Shown one piece after another: positions 16,777-25,718 of a stretch of 36,725 nt of DNA. The stretch's first letter is position 1. Each line of letters begins with the position of its first letter. Under the pieces are notes generated by a model, which saw only the letters and a list, made by a program, of their open reading frames with translations, made no database searches and was not told the origin of the DNA. The DNA is taken from positions 1 through 36,725 of the forward strand of contig NZ_JACJLE010000043.1 of the NCBI RefSeq assembly GCF_016901995.1. The letters are read 5' to 3'. The translations under genes and the position numbers were made by a program. This stretch comes from Bacteroides caecigallinarum (GTDB taxonomy: Bacteria; Bacteroidota; Bacteroidia; Bacteroidales; Bacteroidaceae).

Positions 16777-19017
16777 TTATTTGACGACAATTTCATCCAG
16801 GAAAATCCATCCTCCGTCTATATCTACTGCTTTAGCGTATATTCTTATAAATCTGGCTGTTGCCTTTCCTTTCCATGAGAAGTCATGGAATATTACGCCT
16901 TCCCTGTCTGTTGGAATTTCATGTGTCAAAGTGTCCAAATCCTTAAATTTCTTACCGTCATTCGAAATCTGTACCTGAATGTATTTAGGCAGCCACACAT
17001 AGGGCCCTTTGGCCTGCATCCCAAGAATAGATATATTTGATATATCGGTCTTTTCTCCTAAATCTATAACAGCGTCAACATCGGTATTGAGAAATCCTAG
17101 CCATTTTCCGTCATTATAACCTTGTCCTCCATGATATCCGTCTATAAGGGTACTTTCTCCGGATGCCGGATAGTTTTTGGAATATTGGGTCTTGAGTGTT
17201 ATTTTCTTCTTTATTGCCTTATGGTAATCAATGTCTTTTTCGAGAACTTTACCTACAGGTTTGCCATCGCCAAATGCGCGTGCAGACAGTTTCATTGTTC
17301 CTTTCACTGTCAGCGAATCTTTATATATAGGTGAGTTTACATCGGGCTCTGTTCCATCGGTAGTATAATGGATGTTTACACCGGTTTTTTCGCATGTCAA
17401 GGCAACTTTTATTTCTTTTTTGTCATAATCAATGCGTATTCTTGTTTCTATATCTGCCGAAAGGGTATAAGGGTTGAATCCCTTGTCTATAAGTCTTGGA
17501 ATTTCATTGTTTACACGTTCTTTGAAATTATTCCAGTTCTTATTCTCCGGCATAGTCCATCCCACTTCTGCTATTGCAAGGATACGCGGATAAATCATAT
17601 ATTCCGTATGCTCAAGAGTAGGCATGTATTCTCTCCACACGTTACCCTGTACGCCTAAAATCATTTCTGCCTGTTCACTATTGAATGATGCTGGTATAGG
17701 GTTATACGAATATACCTTTTCAAGAGTCAGATAACCGCCTATCGCTTCAGGCTCGGTGGAAGGATTTGCCTGATAACCGTCAAGGTAGCAAAATTCTCCC
17801 GGTGTCATAACTACTTTATGACCGGCTTTTGCGGCGGTAATTCCTCCCTGTTCTCCACGCCATGACATGACAGTGGCATTTGGAGCAAGTCCTCCTTCAA
17901 GTATTTCATCCCATCCTATGATGTCACGTCCTTTGCTGTTCACGTACTGTTCTATGCGGTGTATCATGTAGCTTTGCAACTCATCTATGTTGTCAAGACC
18001 TTCTTCCTTCATCCTCCTCAAACAGTCAGGACATGTTTTCCATCCGCTCTTTACTGCTTCATCACCGCCAATATGTATGTAATGTGAAGGGAAAAGGTCA
18101 ATCACTTCGTCAAGTACGTCTTGCAGAAAATCGAAAGTGGCTTCTTTACCTATACAGAAATCAGAATTTTTGTACATGTCGTTTGAGCATGACAATAGGG
18201 GATAAGCTGCAAGTACCTCTTCCGAGTGACCTGGCATTTCTATTTCGGGGATTATTGTGATATGCCTTTTTTCTGCATAATCAAGTATCTCCTTTATATC
18301 ATCTTGTGTGTAATAGCCTCCATGAGCGTTGGCGTCGTCCTGATTGCAGTAATGTCTGTCAGAATTCCACCATTCCTTCCATGTCTCATATGGGCGCCAT
18401 GCTGCGAAATTTGTAAGTCGGGGATATTTTTTTATTTCAATTCTCCATCCGGCTCCGTCTGTCAGGTGCCAGTGGAATCGGTTCATCTTGTAACGTGCCA
18501 GCGCATCAAGTTGTTTCTTTACGAATTCCTTGCTGCTGAAGTGTCGTGATTCGTCAAGATGCAATCCACGGTATTCGAATCGCGGCTTGTCTAGAATTTC
18601 GATAGAAGTAATGAAGTTGTAATCGTTCTCTTCTGCCAGTTGTAATACGGACTGCAGTCCGTAGAAAAGACCTGATGATGTTTGCGCTGAAATATCTATG
18701 CCATTAGGAGATATTTTGAGAATATATCCTTCGTCTCCTAAATTATTGTCGGAGACTGTTTCCATTTTAATAAATCTGTCCGAACGGTTGTCGGCAGAAT
18801 AGTCTATTTTCAATGGAGTAGTTTTGATATAGCTCACCATATCATCAAGCTCTTTTCCAGTCAGATTTGTTTTAAATGCCAAATCAGAGGACAGTTCTAA
18901 TCTACCTTCCTTCACCGTCATTTCTTGGGGGTGCGGAATTACATTTTGTGCTGTCGTAACATTGAAGTTTGCTAGGAACGACAGGCACAATAAGAATGAG
19001 ATTGTTCTTTTTTTCAT
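16777..19017 (-). CDS. GH20 beta-N-acetylhexosaminidase, exported
   Basis: The 746-residue enzyme removes terminal N-acetylglucosamine or N-acetylgalactosamine from glycans by substrate-assisted catalysis. Signal peptide about 1-23 (cleavage near TTAQ). GH20b support domain about 27-140. GH20 barrel about 148-500 with GLHLDESRHF, the HWHLTDGAGWR loop and the catalytic pair D319-E320 in HIGGDEA. Then a chitobiase-type C-terminal domain (about 545-610, YTTDGTEPD) and an F5/8 type C (discoidin) carbohydrate-binding domain (about 620-746). It has no lipobox, so it is probably periplasmic or reaches the surface another way. It lies 44 bases after an M48 peptidase gene on the same strand, possibly one transcript. 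Likely used for host mucin or N-glycan foraging. Confidence 0.93.
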   Translation of the reverse strand: MKKRTISFLLCLSFLANFNVTTAQNVIPHPQEMTVKEGRLELSSDLAFKTNLTGKELDDMVSYIKTTPLKIDYSADNRSDRFIKMETVSDNNLGDEGYILKISPNGIDISAQTSSGLFYGLQSVLQLAEENDYNFITSIEILDKPRFEYRGLHLDESRHFSSKEFVKKQLDALARYKMNRFHWHLTDGAGWRIEIKKYPRLTNFAAWRPYETWKEWWNSDRHYCNQDDANAHGGYYTQDDIKEILDYAEKRHITIIPEIEMPGHSEEVLAAYPLLSCSNDMYKNSDFCIGKEATFDFLQDVLDEVIDLFPSHYIHIGGDEAVKSGWKTCPDCLRRMKEEGLDNIDELQSYMIHRIEQYVNSKGRDIIGWDEILEGGLAPNATVMSWRGEQGGITAAKAGHKVVMTPGEFCYLDGYQANPSTEPEAIGGYLTLEKVYSYNPIPASFNSEQAEMILGVQGNVWREYMPTLEHTEYMIYPRILAIAEVGWTMPENKNWNNFKERVNNEIPRLIDKGFNPYTLSADIETRIRIDYDKKEIKVALTCEKTGVNIHYTTDGTEPDVNSPIYKDSLTVKGTMKLSARAFGDGKPVGKVLEKDIDYHKAIKKKITLKTQYSKNYPASGESTLIDGYHGGQGYNDGKWLGFLNTDVDAVIDLGEKTDISNISILGMQAKGPYVWLPKYIQVQISNDGKKFKDLDTLTHEIPTDREGVIFHDFSWKGKATARFIRIYAKAVDIDGGWIFLDEIVVK

Positions 19018-19061
19018 TGTATCAGGTTTTGTGGTTTGAGGATTTTCAGGGTAGTATTAGC

Positions 19062-19853
19062 TTATTTTTTATACTTTTTCAGTTCTGGCAATATCTTGTT
19101 TATTTCGTTTATTCTGTGTGCATCACTTGGGTGTGTGCTCATAAATTCAGGAACACTGCCACCGGACTGTGCCGACATTTTCTGCCAGAAATTAACGGCA
19201 ACTTCAGGATTATATCCGGCAATTGTCATCAGTATAAGCCCCATATAGTCGGCTTCCAGCTCATGTGTTCTTGAGAAAGGAAGCATCACGCCATACTGCG
19301 CACCTATTCCGTAAACTGTTCCTGCTACATTTTTTACCATAGCACTTTTTTCAGACAATGCAGCCGAAAGTATTTGCGAGCCATACTGTGCCGCAATCTG
19401 CTGGCTCATTCTTTCATTGCTGTGTTTAGCTACGGCATGTGCCACTTCGTGACCTATCACTACAGCCAGTTCGTCGTCTGATGCTACTAGTTTCATAAGC
19501 CCTTCGTAAACCACAATCTTTCCACCGGGCATACAGAACGCATTGACCTGTTTGTCGGCTACAAGATTGAATTCCCAGGAAAAGTTTTTGATCTCGTCCG
19601 TCATTCCTGCTTGTCTGAGATACTCTTCTGTAGCTGCGGCTATCTTCAGACCTACACGTTTGACCATGGCCGTTTGTGATGAAGATGTCGATTTTTGAGC
19701 AGTCTTGATATAATCATTATATTGTGTGAGGCTTGACGACAGGACCTCAGAATCGGAAACAAGTAATAACTGTTTTCTGCCTGTCAGTGGAACTGAACCA
19801 CAGCTTGTGAGGAGGCATATTAAAGCGAATATAAAGATGTATTTCTTTTCCAT
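19062..19853 (-). CDS. M48-family metallopeptidase, lipoprotein
   Basis: The 263-residue protein carries a lipoprotein signal ending LLTSC (lipid-anchored Cys18) and a zinc-peptidase domain like that of BepA/LoiP and YcaL. HEVAH (135-139) supplies two His ligands and the catalytic Glu, and ELEAD (198-202) the third ligand. The MPGG motif before the helix (108-111) and the STHPSDAHRI tail motif are typical of M48C envelope proteases. It probably takes part in outer-membrane protein quality control in the periplasm. Upstream partner of the GH20 gene by position only; no functional link is evident. Confidence 0.92.
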   Translation of the reverse strand: MEKKYIFIFALICLLTSCGSVPLTGRKQLLLVSDSEVLSSSLTQYNDYIKTAQKSTSSSQTAMVKRVGLKIAAATEEYLRQAGMTDEIKNFSWEFNLVADKQVNAFCMPGGKIVVYEGLMKLVASDDELAVVIGHEVAHAVAKHSNERMSQQIAAQYGSQILSAALSEKSAMVKNVAGTVYGIGAQYGVMLPFSRTHELEADYMGLILMTIAGYNPEVAVNFWQKMSAQSGGSVPEFMSTHPSDAHRINEINKILPELKKYKK

Positions 19854-19878
19854 AAAGTTGATATTATAATATTATAGG

Positions 19879-19886
19879 CAAATATG
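19879..19886 (-). promoter_or_regulatory. Possible -7 box for the M48 gene
   Basis: The minus strand reads CATATTTG, one base off TAnnTTTG, 25 bases before the start codon. The distance fits the other promoters here, but the sequence match is weak. Confidence 0.3.
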
Positions 19887-20007
19887 ATAAAAAAAAACGA
19901 TTATTCAAAGTGTATGTAGTGGGAACGGATTATCTATACTCATTCTAATTAGAGCCTGGTGCTTACACATTGCATGTATAATTCTTCAAAAATATTCTTA
20001 TTTTTTC

Positions 20008-20015
20008 TACTTTTG
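20008..20015 (+). promoter_or_regulatory. Sigma-ABfr -7 box for the redox operon
   Basis: TACTTTTG matches TAnnTTTG 33 bases before the polyferredoxin start. No clear -33 element or FNR-type dyad was found in the 195-base divergent spacer. Confidence 0.55.
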
Positions 20016-20048
20016 TATGAATATGTATATAAATGACATTATTATATT

Positions 20049-21548
20049 ATGTTGAGAAAAGTTAGACAGATTCTTGCTCTGGTGTTTTTCCTTTGTATAA
20101 CATTATTGTTCCTTGATTTTACCGGGACAGTGCATGCCTGGTTTGGTTGGATGGCAAAAATTCAGTTTATGCCGGCTTTATTTGCTGTAAATGCAGTGGT
20201 ATTGGTATTTTTATTCCTGCTCACATTAATTCTGGGGCGTGTATATTGTTCCGTTATTTGTCCTCTTGGAGTTATGCAGGATGTGATTTCGCGTATCGGT
20301 GGGATGCGTAAGAATAAGAAAAACAGGTTCACTTATTCACCGGCACTCTTTTATCTGAGATATGTTGTTCTGGCAATATTTATCGCCGCATTTTTTCTAG
20401 GAGCAGGTTCGGTGGTAGCTTTGCTGTCGCCATACAGTTCATACGGAAGGATAGCCTCAAATCTGTTGGCTCCGATATGGCAGTTTGGCAATAATATCCT
20501 GGCATATTTTGCCGAACGTGCAGAAAGTTATGCTTTTTATTCTACAGAGGTTTGGATAAAGAGCCTTCCTACATTTGTTATAGCAATAGTCACTTTCATT
20601 ACAATATTTGTTCTGGCATGGCGTAACGGACGTACTTATTGCAATACTATCTGTCCGGTAGGTACAATATTGGGCTTTATTTCACGCTTCTCTATTTTCA
20701 GAATTGAGATAGACAAAGATAAATGCAAGAACTGTCGTCTTTGTTCCAGACAGTGCAAATCGTCATGTATCGACATCAAGAATCATAACATAGATTACAC
20801 ACGTTGTGTGGCATGTATGAATTGTCTCGATTCATGTAAGCATGATGCTATACATTATGTATCTCGCTTCCGTAAAGACAAGGGAAATGAGGTGAAGACA
20901 GAGAGTAAGGGGGAAACAGATAATTCCAGAAGAGCATTTCTTACAACTGCTGCAGTGATTACAGCAGGAAGTGCATTGAAGGCACAGGAAATGAAGGTTG
21001 ACGGCGGACTTGCAAAAATAATAGACAAGAAAGTTCCTCATAGAAATACACCTATACTTCCTCCGGGAGCATTGAGCAAGAACAGTTTTGCCAAGCAGTG
21101 TACCGGATGCCAGTTGTGCGTCTCTGTTTGTCCTAATCAGGTGTTGCGTCCTTCGACAGACCTTATGCGACTTATGCAGCCTGAAATGTCGTATGAAAGA
21201 GGATATTGCCGTCCGGAATGTACCAAGTGTTCCGAAGTGTGTCCTACAGGTGCAATAAATCTTATCTCACTGGCCGACAAGGCTTCTACCCAAATAGGAC
21301 ATGCCGTATTCATAATGGAGAATTGTGTTGCGGTTAAGGATGGAGTGGAATGCGGTAACTGTGCCCGTCATTGCCCTGCTGCCGCCATAAAGATGATACG
21401 CAGGGATAAAGACGATAAGAACTCCCCTAGAATACCTTCTGTCAATGTGGAAAGATGTATAGGCTGTGGAGCATGCGAGAACCTTTGTCCGTCACGTCCT
21501 TTCAGCGCAATCTATGTGGAGGGACATGAACGCCATAGAATGATTTAA
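20049..21548 (+). CDS. Membrane polyferredoxin, NapH-NapG-like fusion
   Basis: The 499-residue iron-sulfur protein starts with a four- to five-helix membrane part (about 8-210) holding two NapH/NosR-type motifs, CSVICPLG (67-74) and CNTICPVG (198-205). A first ferredoxin-like module follows (CKNCRLCSRQC at 226, CVACMNCLDSC at 253). A linker then carries a twin-arginine-like stretch SRRAFLTT (293-300) and a hydrophobic run. A second module (351-480) has CTGCQLCVSVCP, CTKCSEVCP, CGNCARHCP and CIGCGACENLCP. Six cluster-type Cys groups suggest electron wiring from the quinone pool or cytoplasm. It looks like NapH joined to NapG, but no nitrate reductase is near. An aldo/keto reductase follows after 16 bases and is the likely redox partner. 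Confidence 0.85.
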   Translation: MLRKVRQILALVFFLCITLLFLDFTGTVHAWFGWMAKIQFMPALFAVNAVVLVFLFLLTLILGRVYCSVICPLGVMQDVISRIGGMRKNKKNRFTYSPALFYLRYVVLAIFIAAFFLGAGSVVALLSPYSSYGRIASNLLAPIWQFGNNILAYFAERAESYAFYSTEVWIKSLPTFVIAIVTFITIFVLAWRNGRTYCNTICPVGTILGFISRFSIFRIEIDKDKCKNCRLCSRQCKSSCIDIKNHNIDYTRCVACMNCLDSCKHDAIHYVSRFRKDKGNEVKTESKGETDNSRRAFLTTAAVITAGSALKAQEMKVDGGLAKIIDKKVPHRNTPILPPGALSKNSFAKQCTGCQLCVSVCPNQVLRPSTDLMRLMQPEMSYERGYCRPECTKCSEVCPTGAINLISLADKASTQIGHAVFIMENCVAVKDGVECGNCARHCPAAAIKMIRRDKDDKNSPRIPSVNVERCIGCGACENLCPSRPFSAIYVEGHERHRMI

Positions 21549-21564
21549 TAATAAAGATTGTAGT

Positions 21565-22941
21565 ATGGAAAAGAAAAATATAAATCGAAGGGATTTTATA
21601 AAGATAGTAGGGATAAGTACAGCTACGGTTAGCGGACTGTTTTATGGATGTGGAAAAGGTAAATCTGATGAAAATGTCTCTCCAGACCCTACATCACCGG
21701 TTCCTGTGGATAAGATGACATATCGTACTTCCAGCCGTGGTGACAAGGTCTCATTGCTGGGATATGGCTGTATGCGATGGCCTACACTTAAATCTCCGGC
21801 AGGTGACGGTAATGTGATAGATCAGGATGCAGTAAATGAGCTTATTGACTATGCCATGGCGCATGGAGTGAACTATTACGACACGTCTCCGGTTTATGTT
21901 CAGGGATGGTCGGAAAAATCGACAGGTATAGCTCTTAAACGTCATCCGAGGGATAAGTTTTATGTAGCAACAAAGCTGTCGAATTTCTCTAACTATACGC
22001 GCGAGAATTCCATAAAGATGTACAAGAGGTCGTTCGAGGAACTTCAGGTGGACTATATCGACTATTATCTGCTTCATTCCATCGGCAATGGCGGCATAAA
22101 GACTTTCCGTGCCAGATATATTGAGAACGGAATGCTTGACTATCTAATTGAGGAAAGAAAAGCAGGGAGAATCCGTAATCTCGGATTTTCGTTCCATGGT
22201 ACAAAAGAAGTATTCGATGAGGTGCTTGCCATGCACGAAAAGGTGCATTGGGATTTCGTGCAGATACAGTTGAACTATGTTGACTGGCGTCATGCATCAG
22301 GAAATAATGTAAATGCAGAATATCTTTATGCGGAGCTGGAAAAACGTAATATTCAGGCAATAATAATGGAACCGTTGCTTGGTGGTCGTTTGTCGAATGT
22401 TCCACAACATATAGTTGACAGGTTTAAACAGAACAGACCGACTGAGAGTGTCGCGTCTTGGGCTTTCCGATTTGCCGGAACTTGGGATAAGGTACTTACT
22501 GTCCTGAGCGGTATGACATATATGGAACATTTGCAGGACAATATCCGTACATACTCTCCATTAGTCCATCTTACAGATGAGGACAAGGAATTCCTTGAAG
22601 AGACAGCACAGCTTATAAAGAAATATCCTACAGTGCCTTGCAATGACTGTAAATACTGTATGCCATGTCCATACGGTATAGATATTCCTGCCATATTGGT
22701 TCACTACAACAAGTGTGTCAACGAAGGTAATGTACCTAAGTCAAGTAAGGACGAGAATTATGACAAGGCACGCAGGGCATATCTTGTAGGTTACGACAGA
22801 AGTGTCCCTAAACTGAGACAGGCAAGCCATTGTATTGGCTGCAAACAGTGTATAGAGCATTGTCCTCAGGATATAAATATTCCTCGTGAGTTGCATCGTA
22901 TAGACCGTTTTGTAGAGTCATTAAAGCAAAATAAGTTATGA
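21565..22941 (+). CDS. Tat-exported aldo/keto reductase with C-terminal Fe-S clusters
   Basis: The 458-residue protein begins with a twin-arginine signal, NRRDFIKIVG (7-16), and a possible lipobox at LFYGC (C29). The aldo/keto reductase barrel (about 50-345) keeps the tetrad D106, Y111, K137 and H171. The C-terminal part has two four-Cys groups (359, 362, 365, 368 and 423, 426, 429, 433), the second a classic CxxCxxCxxxCP, so one or two 4Fe-4S clusters are expected. NAD(P)H is not normally available outside the cytoplasm, so electrons probably come from the upstream polyferredoxin; that is inference. It overlaps the next gene by four bases (ATGA), implying translational coupling. Confidence 0.88.
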   Translation: MEKKNINRRDFIKIVGISTATVSGLFYGCGKGKSDENVSPDPTSPVPVDKMTYRTSSRGDKVSLLGYGCMRWPTLKSPAGDGNVIDQDAVNELIDYAMAHGVNYYDTSPVYVQGWSEKSTGIALKRHPRDKFYVATKLSNFSNYTRENSIKMYKRSFEELQVDYIDYYLLHSIGNGGIKTFRARYIENGMLDYLIEERKAGRIRNLGFSFHGTKEVFDEVLAMHEKVHWDFVQIQLNYVDWRHASGNNVNAEYLYAELEKRNIQAIIMEPLLGGRLSNVPQHIVDRFKQNRPTESVASWAFRFAGTWDKVLTVLSGMTYMEHLQDNIRTYSPLVHLTDEDKEFLEETAQLIKKYPTVPCNDCKYCMPCPYGIDIPAILVHYNKCVNEGNVPKSSKDENYDKARRAYLVGYDRSVPKLRQASHCIGCKQCIEHCPQDINIPRELHRIDRFVESLKQNKL

Positions 22942-23375
22942 TTCAATTTTGGGATGGTGAGATGTCGTCATTGAAAGACGAGTTGCAGAAAGGCGGCTGG
23001 TCGTGCGTCATAGGCAATGGTGCTGAGATGCGGACATTCTCACGCAGAGGTGTAGCAGATTTGTATGATATACTTATGACTGAGCCTGAATTACTTGAAG
23101 GGGCTTCAATTGCCGATAAGGTAGTAGGGAAGGGAGCTGCTGCACTAATGATTTTAGGAAAAGTTTCAAGACTTCATACACATATAATAAGTACTCCGGC
23201 ATTGGCCTTATTGCGCAGTGCCGGAGTAATTACCGATTTTGATATAGAGACAGATTATATTATAAACCGTGACGGAACAGGACGTTGCCCTGTAGAGACA
23301 TTGTGCGATGGATTGTCTGAACCGGAGAAAATGCTGCCTCTTATATCGGATTTTCTTTCCAAAATACGTTCCTGA
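22938..23375 (+). CDS. DUF1893-family protein
   Basis: The 145-residue protein matches the DUF1893 (TM1506-like) family, to my recollection a cytidine-deaminase-like fold without a proven function. Recognisable stretches are ADKVVGKGAAALM (59-71), ISTPALALLRSAG (84-96) and IINRDGTGRCPVE (108-120). There is no signal peptide or membrane segment, so it is cytoplasmic. Its start overlaps the stop of the Fe-S aldo/keto reductase gene, so it belongs to that redox operon. Several such proteins sit beside ferredoxin genes, hinting at a role in handling a cofactor or reactive metabolite, but I cannot assign one. It ends only five bases from the convergent metallo-hydrolase gene. Confidence 0.8.
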   Translation: MIQFWDGEMSSLKDELQKGGWSCVIGNGAEMRTFSRRGVADLYDILMTEPELLEGASIADKVVGKGAAALMILGKVSRLHTHIISTPALALLRSAGVITDFDIETDYIINRDGTGRCPVETLCDGLSEPEKMLPLISDFLSKIRS

Positions 23376-23380
23376 AATAT

Positions 23381-24184
23381 TTACAGTTCAAAGATTCCTG
23401 TAGGTGACGTTCTTCTCAAAGGAACAACTTCCAGATCTCTGCCAACAATTATATCCTTTGATTTTAAAGCGGTTTCCACTGTCTTCAAAGCCAGTTCGGG
23501 ATGATTATTGTCTTTACTTAAATGGCATAGCCACAGGTATTTCAGTTGTGAAGGAAAATTACAGGAAATAAACTCTGCCAGTTCCTTGTTGCATAAATGT
23601 CCGTTGCCGCTTGCAATTCTTTCTTTCAGGTGGGTAGGATAAGGCCCTGTGTCAAGCATTGTCTTATCGTAGTTCGCTTCCATCACCAGATAGTCGGAAA
23701 TGCTTACAAACTGGGCTACGGTAGGAGTGATGCGTCCTATATCTGTTATGAACGTAAACATCTTGTCGCATATCTTTATGCTATATCCGACATTGTCTGT
23801 CGAGTCGTGCGGGACCTCAAAACATGTAATCTCAAGATCGTCCAGCTTGACAGTTTCTCCTTTGCTGATATATCTTTTCATGTTCTCGGCCAGCTTTTCA
23901 GTCATGCAGTAGCTCCTTTTCATGCCTTCGTGCACTTCCGGTGTCGCATATATCGGTATGTTATGCTTTCCTGCCAGATGCCCTACAGCCTTGATGTGGT
24001 CGGCATGGTCGTGTGTAACAAATACGGCTTTAATCTCATTCAAATCTATGCAGTGTTCCTTAAAAATCTTTTTTACTGAACGTATTCCCAACCCACCATC
24101 TATCAATACGGACGTGTTACCATTGCTCAGATAATAGCAGTTTCCGCTACTTCCACTGGCAAGGCTTAAAAACTTTATATTCAT
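23381..24184 (-). CDS. MBL-fold metallo-hydrolase (WalJ/YycJ-like)
   Basis: This 267-residue cytoplasmic metallo-beta-lactamase-fold protein resembles YycJ/WalJ, a group with presumed nuclease or phosphodiesterase activity connected to cell division and DNA repair. It begins FLSLASGSSGNCYYL, the usual YycJ opening. The di-metal motif is THDHADH (57-63), followed by FEVPHDSTDNVGYSI with a further metal His and FITDIGRIT with the bridging Asp. The C-terminal LWLCHLSKDNNHPELA supplies the last His. Single gene; TAATTTCG about 55 bases upstream (24239-24246) is a weak promoter box. No terminator fits in the five-base gap before the convergent gene. Confidence 0.88.
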   Translation of the reverse strand: MNIKFLSLASGSSGNCYYLSNGNTSVLIDGGLGIRSVKKIFKEHCIDLNEIKAVFVTHDHADHIKAVGHLAGKHNIPIYATPEVHEGMKRSYCMTEKLAENMKRYISKGETVKLDDLEITCFEVPHDSTDNVGYSIKICDKMFTFITDIGRITPTVAQFVSISDYLVMEANYDKTMLDTGPYPTHLKERIASGNGHLCNKELAEFISCNFPSQLKYLWLCHLSKDNNHPELALKTVETALKSKDIIVGRDLEVVPLRRTSPTGIFEL

Positions 24185-24273
24185 ATCGTTATTTCGTATT
24201 TTGTGTTCTTATGATTTTTGAAGTCGAAAAAAGTTGTGCGAAATTACAAAAAATAGGCATAAAAAACTAGTGC

Positions 24274-24310
24274 AACATTGAATTTATGGGTATAGACATC
24301 AGTCAATGTT
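24274..24310. repeat. Inverted repeat upstream of the cobyrinate synthase gene
   Basis: AACATTGA (24274-24281) and TCAATGTT (24303-24310) are perfect complements 21 bases apart, each flanked on the outside by TGC(A). The dyad sits just upstream of the -7 box at 24332 and may be an operator or a small hairpin. Confidence 0.4.
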
Positions 24311-24331
24311 ATGCATAAAGAATATTTTTTG

Positions 24332-24339
24332 TACTTTTG
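24332..24339 (+). promoter_or_regulatory. Sigma-ABfr -7 box for the cobyrinate synthase gene
   Basis: TACTTTTG matches TAnnTTTG 29 bases before the start codon. The leader is too short for a cobalamin riboswitch between this site and the gene. Confidence 0.55.
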
Positions 24340-24368
24340 CAACTGCAATTTTAATCGACTGTAACTGA

Positions 24369-25709
24369 ATGAAACCACAATTTCTCATAGGAGGAGCAAC
24401 GTCAGGGAGCGGAAAGACTGTTTTCGCTTTAGGGCTTCTTCGTGCCTTGAGAAAGAGGGGGATAAAGGTGCAGCCGTTCAAGTGTGGTCCCGATTTCATG
24501 GATACACAATTGCATGCCATTTCTTCAGGAACAGATTCTGTAAATCTTGACTCATGGTTTGCAGGACGGACACATCTCCAGTATGTGTATAACAAATATG
24601 GAGAGAAGTCCGATGTGAGTGTCATAGAAGGTAATTCAGCATTGTTTGACGGATATAAGAGAATGCAGGGCAGTAGTGCGGAGATTTCGCAACTTCTTTC
24701 AGTACCGGTAATATTGGTTGTCAATGCCAGATCTGCTGCATATTCCATTGCTCCGATGCTTTATGGATATAAGTTCTTCCGTCCTCAGGTCAGGATTGTT
24801 GGTGTAGTTTTCACTCAAGTGTCATCTCCTACACATTTTTCTTATTTAAAGGATGCCTGTAACGATACAGGGCTACACACTCTGGGATATATTCCGTTTT
24901 ATGATACCTTAAAACTTCCTTCGCGTCATTCAGCATACACACAGACCGTAAGGGCTGAAATAGACGAGATATCAGAAAAGGTGTCGGTTTACATAGAGCA
25001 AAATATGGATATTGACCGTATTTTGAAAATGTGTACACGTATTTTCCCATGTGAATATACGTTACCATATACTTCCGATGTAGAAGAAACTGCATACCAA
25101 TTCTATAGTCCAAGGAAATATCGTATAGCGATTGCGCGCGATTCTGCATTTAACCAGATATATAAGGAAAATCTTGACTGTCTATCGGCTTTAGGTACAA
25201 TTACTTTTTTCAGTCCGCTGTACGGAAATAATCTTCCGGAAGCTGATCTTGTGTATATCCCAGGAGGCTATCCCGAATTTTATGCACGCCAATTACACAG
25301 AAGAAAACCTTTTATGAAACAATTGAAGGAATATGCTGAAAACGGTGGACATTTATTGGCAGAGTGTGGTGGCTTGGTTTTATTGTCAAGCTCTCTGACG
25401 GTACGCGACGGTGGCAGTGCATACGAAATGAGTGGCGTGTTTCCGTTTCATTGTACAATGAAAGATTCCTGCCTGCATACAGGATACCGTTCTTTAGATT
25501 TGAATGGTATATCTCTTAAAGGTCATGAATTCCGGTATTCTTCTTTCAGTATTGACGATAAAACAGAACTGCGTGATATCAAGTGTCTGACAGTGAATAA
25601 TACACGTGGCAATGATGCCAGTACGCCGGTTTACAGATATAAGAATGTGATAGCAGGCTTCACCCATTGGTATTGGGGTGAAACCGATATTATGAAGCTG
25701 TGGAAATGA
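24369..25709 (+). CDS. cbiA: Cobyrinate a,c-diamide synthase
   Basis: The 446-residue ATP- and glutamine-dependent amidase makes cobyrinate a,c-diamide on the way to vitamin B12. The N-terminal dethiobiotin-synthetase-like domain has GGATSGSGKT (8-17), KCGPDFMDT (39-46), DSWF and VIEGNSALFDG. The C-terminal class I glutaminase domain (about 250-446) has IPGGYPE, the nucleophile C333 in LLAECGGLVLL, and H433 in FTHWYWGE. CobB/CbiA is the best family fit; cobyric acid synthase (CbiP/CobQ) has a different opening. No other cobalamin gene is in the window, so it stands apart from the main pathway cluster. It ends nine bases from the convergent response-regulator gene. Confidence 0.92.
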   Translation: MKPQFLIGGATSGSGKTVFALGLLRALRKRGIKVQPFKCGPDFMDTQLHAISSGTDSVNLDSWFAGRTHLQYVYNKYGEKSDVSVIEGNSALFDGYKRMQGSSAEISQLLSVPVILVVNARSAAYSIAPMLYGYKFFRPQVRIVGVVFTQVSSPTHFSYLKDACNDTGLHTLGYIPFYDTLKLPSRHSAYTQTVRAEIDEISEKVSVYIEQNMDIDRILKMCTRIFPCEYTLPYTSDVEETAYQFYSPRKYRIAIARDSAFNQIYKENLDCLSALGTITFFSPLYGNNLPEADLVYIPGGYPEFYARQLHRRKPFMKQLKEYAENGGHLLAECGGLVLLSSSLTVRDGGSAYEMSGVFPFHCTMKDSCLHTGYRSLDLNGISLKGHEFRYSSFSIDDKTELRDIKCLTVNNTRGNDASTPVYRYKNVIAGFTHWYWGETDIMKLWK

Positions 25710-25718
25710 CAGTCAAAA

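Noticed and set aside
24185-24368. Cobalamin riboswitch upstream of cbiA
   Set aside because: The promoter box lies only 29 bases from the start codon and no B12-box-like sequence was seen in the spacer.
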